From: Clostridiaceae bacterium UBA4839
GTDB lineage: Bacteria > Bacillota > Clostridia > Clostridiales > Caloramatoraceae
Assembly: GCA_002400085.1 (NCBI GenBank)
Contig: DHEX01000134.1
Location: 1-5,866 of the forward strand
Length of the DNA stretch: 5,866 nucleotides
Direction of reading: 5' to 3'
Shown here in pieces: positions 1-4,550 of this stretch. The notes beneath the pieces are model-generated. The model had not been told where the DNA came from, made no database searches, and saw only the letters and a list, made by a program, of their open reading frames with translations. Position numbers and translations under genes: made by a program. The number at the start of each line of letters is the position of its first letter. Position 1 is the stretch's first letter.

Positions 1-327
1 GTAGAATTAAAAGAAAAGCCTTCCATTCCTACTGGAAACATAGGCAAGGATGCCTTTGGGAATACCCCTTCCTTTAAGGATAAAGGCATAAGAAAAAGAG
101 CTATAATTGCTGCAGGAAGGCAGGACATAGAACCGCTTAATATACATTCAATAGATGATGAGAATATAAGGGTTATAGGGGCAAGCAGTGATCATACCAT
201 AGTTGATGTTACAGATTCAAAAAAGAATTACAAAGTAGGAGATATACTAAGTTTTAAGATGGATTATGGATGCTTATTAAAAGCATTTACTTCTGACTAT
301 GTAAAAAAAATAATAATAGACAAATAA
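1..327 (+). CDS. orr: PLP-dependent amino-acid racemase, ornithine racemase type (3' end only)
   Basis: The reading frame is open from the first base and ends with TAA at 325-327, giving the last 108 residues of a protein that starts outside the window. The residues resemble the C-terminal domain of the alanine/ornithine racemase family: DAFGNTPSF near residue 20, GIRKRAIIAAGRQD around 34-47, the GASSDH block around 60-65, then KVGDILSFKMDYGCLLKAFTS near the end. Family knowledge: these are fold-type III PLP enzymes with an N-terminal barrel that carries the PLP lysine (not visible here) and a C-terminal beta domain. In clostridia, ornithine racemase converts L- to D-ornithine for the Stickland-type reductive ornithine pathway. 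Substrate is inferred from family resemblance only; alanine or another amino acid remains possible. It is followed at once by a hairpin terminator, so it is the last gene of its transcript. Confidence 0.82.
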   Translation, partial: VELKEKPSIPTGNIGKDAFGNTPSFKDKGIRKRAIIAAGRQDIEPLNIHSIDDENIRVIGASSDHTIVDVTDSKKNYKVGDILSFKMDYGCLLKAFTSDYVKKIIIDK

Positions 328-362
328 CAATGGTGGGGGACATAGCCCTCCACCATTGTTTT
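326..362 (+). terminator. Strong hairpin, probable bidirectional terminator
   Basis: Bases 326-339 pair with 347-360 in a 14-bp stem with one G-T wobble (337/349) and a 7-base loop (340-346). The hairpin overlaps the racemase stop codon. On the + strand the T tract is short (TTGTTTT, then a run of G). Read on the - strand, the same stem is followed by a T-rich stretch (complement of the A-rich 301-325). It could therefore also stop transcription of the convergent cvfB operon, which has no other canonical terminator. Confidence 0.8.
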
Positions 363-420
363 GGGGCTGTTGCACTAAGCTTCTCTGCCATTTCCCACCT
401 AAGAGCTTCTACTTGCTCAC
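363..420. other. GC-richer non-coding island with an IS-end-like start
   Basis: No gene fits this stretch. It is close to half G+C, unlike the AT-rich flanks, and begins GGGGCTGTTGCACTAAGC directly after the terminator's short T run. Sequences beginning GGGGCTGT(T/C)GCA resemble the terminal repeats of some insertion sequences (for example the IS1182 group, from memory). No matching second end and no transposase frame are visible. At most this is a decayed element or one-ended scar, and it could be ordinary intergenic DNA. Confidence 0.25.
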
Positions 421-454
421 TCTATGTTCATTCCATATATTTTTCTTATCTCCG

Positions 455-483
455 CTGTAATTTGTTCATTAATGAAATTACAG
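455..483. repeat. Perfect 9-bp inverted repeat downstream of cvfB
   Basis: CTGTAATTT at 455-463 is exactly inverted as AAATTACAG at 475-483, around an 11-base loop that itself includes most of the perfect palindrome TTCATTAATGAA (465-476). It lies about 30 bases past the cvfB stop codon, so it would form a hairpin in that transcript's 3' end. No T run follows it on either strand, so it is not a canonical intrinsic terminator. It may be a 3'-end stabilising structure, a protein site, or chance. Confidence 0.45.
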
Positions 484-514
484 TATAGCTGAATAACTGA
501 ATGTGGGATGTTTT

Positions 515-1354
515 TTATTTTAATTTTGTTCCCTTTTCATTTTGAAAGATTAATCCCTTTTTCATTAGGCCTCCTAAGGAATTTTTAAAATGCTTTTTAC
601 TTACATGAAAAACTTCATATATTTCTTCAGGAGAGGTTTTATCATTGTAGGGCATAAAACCATTATTAGCTTTTAAATTTTCCAAAATAGTTTCTTCTAA
701 GTTTTCCACTTCAATTTTAGCAGGCTTTCTTGGGGTAAGGCCTAGTCTGCCATCTTCATAAATTTTAATTACATGTAATTCTAAAATATCTCCGTGATTA
801 ATTTCTGTGAAGTACTCATTTTTTAAAATTACACCTCTATATTTATTATCAACAGCAACCATTGCACTTCCATTGGTTTGAAAACCATAAACAGTACCCT
901 TAACTGTATCCCCAACTTTATAATTGCTTGGAGATTCTAAATATTTATCCACATTTGTGGTAGCAGCAATTCTTCTGGTGTTATCTAAGTAAATATAAAA
1001 TAAATAATATTTATCATTTTGCAGGGGATAAAGCCTTTCTTTAAAGGGAACTAATATATCCCTTTCAAGACCAAAGTCAATAAAGCTTCCTATTTTAGTA
1101 GTGGAAACCACTTTAAGATAAGCTATATCTCCTACTTTAGCTAAGGGCTTTTTTAATGTAGCAATTAATCTGTCACTTGAATCCCTGTATATAAATGCTT
1201 CAACTTCATCACCAATATTAATTTCAGCACCAAGAGCACTATTATTGGGAAGCAGTATATCATCTGAGGTATTTCCAGTATCTGCATCTAAATAGTAGCC
1301 AAAAGAAGCTTTTCTGACAATTTTCAATTTATTAAATTCACCGATTTTTATCAA
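515..1354 (-). CDS. cvfB: S1-domain RNA-binding protein, CvfB family
   Basis: This 279-residue protein, the usual size for the family, resembles CvfB (conserved virulence factor B; YitL in Bacillus). Domains by eye: an N-terminal OB/S1-like fold (about 1-70), a second S1 domain (about 71-135, with KVGDIAYLKVVSTTKIGSF then GLERDILVPF), a third S1-like domain (about 145-210, KVGDTVKGTVYG to GRLGLTPRK), and a C-terminal winged helix (about 215-279, with SPEEIYEVFHVSKKHFKNSL). It has no signal peptide or membrane segment, so it should be cytoplasmic. Family knowledge: the S. aureus protein binds RNA and affects virulence-factor expression; its role in clostridia is not established. The start codon is TTG (complement of 1352-1354), chosen because AAGAGAGG at 1363-1370 sits 8 bases upstream and the protein aligns from its first residue. 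It lies 33 bases after acyP, probably in the same transcript. Confidence 0.88.
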   Translation of the reverse strand: MIKIGEFNKLKIVRKASFGYYLDADTGNTSDDILLPNNSALGAEINIGDEVEAFIYRDSSDRLIATLKKPLAKVGDIAYLKVVSTTKIGSFIDFGLERDILVPFKERLYPLQNDKYYLFYIYLDNTRRIAATTNVDKYLESPSNYKVGDTVKGTVYGFQTNGSAMVAVDNKYRGVILKNEYFTEINHGDILELHVIKIYEDGRLGLTPRKPAKIEVENLEETILENLKANNGFMPYNDKTSPEEIYEVFHVSKKHFKNSLGGLMKKGLIFQNEKGTKLK

Positions 1355-1362
1355 ATTAATTA

Positions 1363-1370
1363 CCTCTCTT
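1363..1370 (-). promoter_or_regulatory. Ribosome binding site deciding the TTG start of cvfB
   Basis: On the - strand this reads AAGAGAGG, 8 bases before the TTG codon at 1352-1354. There is no ATG or GTG at a suitable distance, so the position of this site fixes the start. Confidence 0.7.
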
Positions 1371-1387
1371 TTTTAAATATATTTGTA

Positions 1388-1660
1388 TCAATAAATAATT
1401 TTAAAATTTCTTTCATTTTTAACAGGTTTTATTTCATTAATAAAGATGTCTTCAATTTCACAAAACCCATTTCCTATTTTAATCTTATTTATAAATTCTT
1501 CAAGGCTGTCTTTTTTCCCCTGAGCTTCCATTTGAACAGAACCGTCATCACAGTTTTTTATCCATCCTGTCAAATCATAAAGCTTTGCAGTATAGCTCAC
1601 AAAATATCTAAATCCGACTCCTTGAACATAGCCTTTGATAATAAAAAAGTCTCTAACCAC
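1388..1660 (-). CDS. acyP: Acylphosphatase
   Basis: This 90-residue protein has the standard length and fold signature of acylphosphatase, a small cytoplasmic enzyme that hydrolyses acyl phosphates such as acetyl or carbamoyl phosphate to the carboxylate and phosphate. The phosphate-binding loop GYVQGVGFR (residues 10-18) supplies the catalytic arginine R18. The second signature, GWIKNCDDGSVQMEAQG (32-48), contains the catalytic asparagine N36. Both catalytic residues are present, so the enzyme should be active. Translation starts at GTG (complement of 1658-1660), supported by a perfect AGGAGG 8 bases upstream. It is the first gene of a probable - strand operon with cvfB, 33 bases downstream. 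Its biological role in bacteria is poorly defined, and nothing in the context narrows it. Confidence 0.95.
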   Translation of the reverse strand: MVRDFFIIKGYVQGVGFRYFVSYTAKLYDLTGWIKNCDDGSVQMEAQGKKDSLEEFINKIKIGNGFCEIEDIFINEIKPVKNERNFKIIY

Positions 1661-1668
1661 TTTTGATT

Positions 1669-1674
1669 CCTCCT
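1669..1674 (-). promoter_or_regulatory. Ribosome binding site deciding the GTG start of acyP
   Basis: A perfect AGGAGG on the - strand lies 8 bases before the GTG codon (complement of 1658-1660), supporting a non-ATG start for acyP. Confidence 0.8.
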
Positions 1675-1691
1675 GAATTATATATTGCTAA

Positions 1692-1702
1692 ATTATATTA
1701 TA
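1692..1702 (-). promoter_or_regulatory. Candidate -10 element for the acyP-cvfB operon
   Basis: On the - strand two overlapping perfect TATAAT hexamers occupy 1697-1702 and 1692-1697, about 30-40 bases upstream of the acyP start codon. No good TTGACA-like -35 is found at 16-18 bases, so only the -10 is supported. In DNA this AT-rich, a chance match is possible. Confidence 0.35.
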
Positions 1703-1808
1703 CCTAAATTTCAATTGCTTTTTTCATTTTATATATAAATGTTTCAAAAAAACTATATATTGTTCATGTTAGTCTAGGAATTATTTAATAAGTTTTTACT
1801 ATAACTTA

Positions 1809-1835
1809 TAATAATATATAATAAACAGCCGATAA
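1809..1835 (+). promoter_or_regulatory. Sigma-28 (SigD/FliA) type promoter for the chemoreceptor
   Basis: GCCGATAA at 1828-1835 matches the -10 element of the flagellar sigma factor exactly (TAAA-N15-GCCGATAA). Exactly 15 bases upstream, TAAT at 1809-1812 matches three of four bases of the -35 core. Chemoreceptor genes are classic targets of this sigma factor, and the site points towards one. Transcription would start near 1842, giving a leader of about 125 bases. Confidence 0.72.
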
Positions 1836-1950
1836 CAATAATAAAGTATAAAGTGTTTAAGAATCATTTGATGCAAATACTATTTAATAAGAAAAACTCA
1901 AAAATTATATTTTATGAATTAATGCTTGCTGCTAAAGATTAGTTTGTTTA

Positions 1951-1956
1951 AAGGAG
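1951..1956 (+). promoter_or_regulatory. Ribosome binding site of the chemoreceptor gene
   Basis: AAGGAG, followed by TGG, lies 12 bases before the ATG at 1969. The spacing is slightly long, but no other start codon fits better. Confidence 0.65.
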
Positions 1957-1968
1957 TGGTACTTTATT

Positions 1969-3966
1969 ATGAAAAAAATAAGAACAAAATTACTTGTTAG
2001 CTTTGGTTCTATTATTGTTATAATTTGTATGGGATTTGAATTAGTAGCATCTACATCTGCTACTAAAGCTTTCGAAAAAAATACGGGTGAAACACTGCCT
2101 CAAATGGCCAAGCAGGCTGCAAATGTAATTGATGGCAGGGTTAATGCACAGCTTTCTGCGCTTCAGGTTATGGCTGACAAAACTGAACTGAAAGATGAGG
2201 CAGTTCCATGGGATGTTAAAAAGAATATTTTAGTTGAAGAGTGCAACAGAGCAGGACACATAAGTATGGGTATTGCTAATTTAAATGGTAATGTTATTTA
2301 TACAAATGATAAAAAATTTAACATAAAGGATATGGAATATTATCAAAAGGCTTCAAAGGGTAATATTGTTGTATCAGATCCAGCGACGGATAAGGATGCT
2401 AATTCTTTTTTAATACATTATGCTGTGCCAATATATGGAGACAAAAAGTCCATTATAGGGGTACTTATAGCAAATAGAAATGGAATGGAGCTTAGCAGAA
2501 TAATAAATGATATTACATATGGGAAAAGCGGAAAAGCACTGATTATTAATAAAGAAGGAACAACAATAGCTCATACTAATGAAGAACTTGTTATGAATTG
2601 TTATAATGTAATTAAAAATTCTGAAAAGGATACAGGACTTAAACAGCTTGCTACTATTAATAAAAGAATGATTAATGGCGAAATAGGCTCAGGCGAATAT
2701 ACCTATAAAGGCGAAGCCAAATACATGGGATATGCACCTATTGCAAGTACAGGCTGGTCTATTGGAATAGCCACTCCTAAAAGTGAAGTGCTTGCTGGTC
2801 TATCAGGTATATTAAAATCTGTAAGCATATTTTCTGTAGTTTTTCTTGTTGTTGGAGTAGTTTTTATAATAATAATTTCAAGATTTTTAACTTATGGAAT
2901 TAATGAACTTAAAAAGAATGTGGATCAAATTTCAAACGGGGATTTTACAAGTGAGTTTAAAGGTAAATACTTAAAAAGTCGTGATGAAATAGGAAGTATT
3001 ACAAGAGCTGTAGAAGATATGCAGAATAAAATAAAATCTATGATAAATTATATAAAAGAAAGTGCTGTAAGTATTGAAGAGCAAACACAAAGTTTAACCT
3101 TTGTTTCAAATCAAATGGCATCATCTGCTGATAATGTTTCTTCTGCTATTCAGGATGTTGCTAAAGGGACAGGAAGCCAGGCAGAGGATTTGGTAGATAT
3201 AAGCGGGGTAGTTGATGCTTTTGGGAATGAAATTAGTGAATCGGTAGGGGCTTTCAATGAAATAACAACTTTGTCAGATAAAATACAGACTACTGCTAAT
3301 ACAAGCAGCAAAGATATGCAGAGTTTGGTTCAATCTATAACAAAAATAAGTGATACATTTAAAGAGTTTTCAGACAAAATAAATACTCTTGGGGATAAAA
3401 TACTTAAGATAGATGAAATCACTCTCCTTATAAACAATATAGCAGAACAAACCAATCTTCTTGCTCTAAATGCAGCTATTGAAGCCGCCAGAGCAGGAGA
3501 TGCAGGAAGAGGCTTTGCAGTAGTTGCAGAAGAAATAAGAAAGCTTGCCGAACAGAGTAAGAATTCAGCAGAAGATATAGGCAGTTTAGTTGCAGTGATA
3601 TCTGGTGAATCTGGGGATATAGTAAATTCTTCTAATGAAATGGGCAATGAACTTAAAAATTCTGTTAAGGTAATAAATACATCTATGTCATCTTTTAAAA
3701 ATATTATTGTATCCATAGATGATATAATACCAAAGATTCAAACTGTAAACGACAGCGCTCAAAACATTGATAAAGAAAAGGAAGAAATATTATCAAAAAT
3801 CGAATCTGCATCTTCCATTGCAGAAGAAACATCAGCATCTTCTGAGGAAATTGCAGCATCTTCTGAGGAAATGAGTGCATCAACACAGGAGGTTGCAAAA
3901 TCAGCTCAAGTATTAAGTGAAAAAACAAAAGAAATGAAACAATCAGTAGATAAGTTTAAAATATAA
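1969..3966 (+). CDS. Methyl-accepting chemotaxis protein with dCache sensor domain
   Basis: This 665-residue transmembrane chemoreceptor passes ligand binding outside the cell to CheA/CheW inside. Layout by eye: membrane segment about 8-28, an extracellular double-Cache (dCache_1) domain about 30-278 (GIANLNGNVIYTND at 101, DMEYYQKASKG at 121-131, VGVLIANRNG-like strand at 164-172, GYAPIASTGWSIGI at 254-267), second membrane segment about 283-304, HAMP domain about 305-360, then a coiled-coil signalling domain. The conserved hairpin tip is at about 492-520, with NLLALNAAIEAARAGDAGRGFA. The arms on either side of the tip are of similar length (about 150 residues), fitting the long 44-heptad class common in Firmicutes. 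Glutamate pairs around 618-634 are likely methylation sites. The C-terminus is DKFKI, so there is no CheR-tethering NWETF-type pentapeptide. The sensor has D121-M122-E123-Y124-Y125 where amino-acid-binding dCache domains carry an arginine and an aromatic pair, so an amino-acid ligand is not supported; the ligand is unknown. It is a lone gene with its own promoter and terminator. Confidence 0.95.
   Translation: MKKIRTKLLVSFGSIIVIICMGFELVASTSATKAFEKNTGETLPQMAKQAANVIDGRVNAQLSALQVMADKTELKDEAVPWDVKKNILVEECNRAGHISMGIANLNGNVIYTNDKKFNIKDMEYYQKASKGNIVVSDPATDKDANSFLIHYAVPIYGDKKSIIGVLIANRNGMELSRIINDITYGKSGKALIINKEGTTIAHTNEELVMNCYNVIKNSEKDTGLKQLATINKRMINGEIGSGEYTYKGEAKYMGYAPIASTGWSIGIATPKSEVLAGLSGILKSVSIFSVVFLVVGVVFIIIISRFLTYGINELKKNVDQISNGDFTSEFKGKYLKSRDEIGSITRAVEDMQNKIKSMINYIKESAVSIEEQTQSLTFVSNQMASSADNVSSAIQDVAKGTGSQAEDLVDISGVVDAFGNEISESVGAFNEITTLSDKIQTTANTSSKDMQSLVQSITKISDTFKEFSDKINTLGDKILKIDEITLLINNIAEQTNLLALNAAIEAARAGDAGRGFAVVAEEIRKLAEQSKNSAEDIGSLVAVISGESGDIVNSSNEMGNELKNSVKVINTSMSSFKNIIVSIDDIIPKIQTVNDSAQNIDKEKEEILSKIESASSIAEETSASSEEIAASSEEMSASTQEVAKSAQVLSEKTKEMKQSVDKFKI
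3833..3872 (+). repeat. Two-copy tandem repeat inside the chemoreceptor gene
   Basis: The 19 bases CAGCATCTTCTGAGGAAAT occur identically at 3833-3851 and 3854-3872, a period of 21 bases (seven codons). They encode two successive heptads, SASSEEI and AASSEEM, in the predicted methylation helix. The protein-level repeat is normal for the coiled coil; near-identity at the DNA level suggests a recent heptad duplication or conversion. Confidence 0.75.
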
Positions 3967-3998
3967 AGATGGCTAAATGCCATCTTTATTTATTTTCA
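3963..3998 (+). terminator. Intrinsic terminator of the chemoreceptor gene
   Basis: An 11-bp perfect stem, 3963-3973 paired with 3979-3989, with a 5-base loop (TAAAT), overlaps the TAA stop codon and is followed by the T-rich TTATTTATTTTC. This is a good Rho-independent terminator. Confidence 0.85.
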
Positions 3999-4000
3999 AG

Positions 4001-4034
4001 TTCCCGAGCCTTTTGGGCCCGGGAATTATTTTTT
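4001..4034 (+). terminator. Second GC-rich hairpin, probable back-up terminator
   Basis: Bases 4001-4010 pair with 4016-4025 around a 5-base loop (TTTTG), with a single A-C mismatch (4007/4019), and TTATTTTTT follows. It sits just behind the first terminator and upstream of the cadC promoter, so it insulates the metal-resistance operon from chemoreceptor read-through. Confidence 0.75.
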
Positions 4035-4053
4035 ATAATAATTATTTTTGGGC

Positions 4054-4082
4054 TTGAAAAATGTTCTAAGATAGTATATATT
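4054..4082 (+). promoter_or_regulatory. Sigma-A type promoter of the cadC-cadA operon
   Basis: TTGAAA at 4054-4059 and TATATT at 4077-4082 are separated by the ideal 17 bases; each differs from consensus by one base. Transcription should start near 4089, directly before the operator at 4093-4114. Confidence 0.75.
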
Positions 4083-4092
4083 TATAATTAAA

Positions 4093-4114
4093 CATATGAA
4101 CATATATTCATGTG
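4093..4114 (+). promoter_or_regulatory. ArsR/SmtB-type operator (TGAA-N6-TTCA)
   Basis: An imperfect palindrome, CATATGAA-CATATA-TTCATGTG, has its arms matching at 7 of 8 positions and contains the TGAA-N6-TTCA core (4097-4110) typical of SmtB/CzrA/CadC-family operators. It covers the predicted transcription start and lies just before the gene for a repressor of that family, so autorepression by blocking RNA polymerase is the natural reading. Confidence 0.75.
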
Positions 4115-4122
4115 ATAATATG

Positions 4123-4128
4123 AAGGAG
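4123..4128 (+). promoter_or_regulatory. Ribosome binding site of cadC
   Basis: AAGGAG followed by TG lies 7 bases before the ATG at 4136, a strong site that settles the start codon. Confidence 0.8.
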
Positions 4129-4135
4129 TGATTTT

Positions 4136-4504
4136 ATGGATAGAAATTCTGACTGCATAGAAAGCTGCAGTGTGAATGTGATTCATGAAGATGTTGTAAA
4201 TAAAGTTAAAAGTGGTATGCCTGATGAAGAATTGTTTTATGATCTTTCAGACTTGTTTAAGGTTTTTGGAGATACCTCGAGAATAAAAATAATATATGCA
4301 CTTTTTGAATCAGAAATGTGTGTATGCGATTTAGCGGCACTTTTTAATATGAGTCAATCAGCAGTATCTCACCAATTAAGAGTGCTTAAACAGGCAAGGC
4401 TTGTTAAATATAGAAGAGATGGAAAGGTAGTTTACTATTCTCTTGATGATGAACATGTAAAAGAAATATTAGACAAAGGACTTGCACATGTTGAGGAAAA
4501 ATAA
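4136..4504 (+). CDS. cadC: ArsR/SmtB-family metal-sensing repressor, CadC-like
   Basis: This 122-residue protein, the usual family length, is a dimeric winged-helix repressor that releases DNA when metal binds. The recognition region is MSQSAVSHQLRVLKQARLV (72-90) and the wing is about 91-103 (KYRRDGKVVYYSL). Two metal-site motifs are complete. The alpha3N site has C7 and C11 near the N-terminus plus C62 and C64 in MCVCDLA, the same N-terminal numbering as staphylococcal CadC (C7, C11, C58, C60). The alpha5 site has D105, H107, H118 and E121, with the same spacing as SmtB (D104, H106, H117, E120). Known for the family: alpha3N senses Cd(II), Pb(II) and Bi(III), and alpha5 senses Zn(II) or Co(II). 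The predicted inducers are therefore Cd/Pb with Zn. It is first in an operon with a P-type metal ATPase starting 46 bases later, and should regulate both genes through the operator at 4093-4114. The metal specificity is inferred from ligands only. Confidence 0.93.
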   Translation: MDRNSDCIESCSVNVIHEDVVNKVKSGMPDEELFYDLSDLFKVFGDTSRIKIIYALFESEMCVCDLAALFNMSQSAVSHQLRVLKQARLVKYRRDGKVVYYSLDDEHVKEILDKGLAHVEEK

Positions 4505-4537
4505 TAAAGATAATGTAACTTATTATATTTTTTGATT

Positions 4538-4549
4538 GGGGGTAAGGGG
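4538..4549 (+). promoter_or_regulatory. Atypical, G-rich ribosome binding region of cadA
   Basis: There is no AGGAGG before the ATG at 4551. Instead GGGGG (4538-4542) lies 8 bases upstream, and a second AAGGGG (4544-4549) is too close to the start to be used normally. An in-frame TGA at 4533-4535 rules out an earlier start. Translation may be weaker than that of cadC, or partly coupled to it. Confidence 0.5.
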
Positions 4550-4550
4550 T

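Larger units (their letters stand above)
1661..1968. other. Divergent AT-rich intergenic region (acyP / chemoreceptor)
   Basis: These 308 bases separate the divergent acyP and chemoreceptor genes and hold no credible gene. They contain the acyP ribosome site and candidate -10 on the - strand, and the sigma-28-like promoter, a long leader and the ribosome site for the chemoreceptor on the + strand. An 11-bp direct repeat, TATTTAATAAG, occurs at 1782-1792 and 1881-1891, once on each side of the sigma-28 promoter; this may be chance in such AT-rich DNA. I see no riboswitch-like structure. Confidence 0.7.

Noticed and set aside
361..514. Possible small gene or transposase remnant on either strand
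   Set aside because: The frames are broken by stops or lack a start and ribosome site, and no transposase motif can be read.
1782..1891. Direct repeat TATTTAATAAG at 1782-1792 and 1881-1891 as a regulator binding pair
   Set aside because: Eleven matching bases made almost only of A and T are not convincing in a region this AT-rich, and no cognate regulator is suggested.
1836..1968. Possible riboswitch (for example cyclic-di-GMP) in the chemoreceptor leader
   Set aside because: The leader is very AT-rich, and I found neither conserved riboswitch core sequences nor a stable stem or terminator.
3330..3716. Open frame of 128 codons on the - strand inside the chemoreceptor gene
   Set aside because: It is antisense to the conserved signalling domain, has low-complexity Leu/Ser/Ile composition and resembles no family. 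It is a by-product of the repetitive coding sequence.
3704..3928. Open frame of 74 codons on the - strand inside the chemoreceptor gene
   Set aside because: It is antisense to the methylation helix, with repeated hydrophobic phrases that mirror the SSEE heptads on the coding strand. It is not a credible gene.
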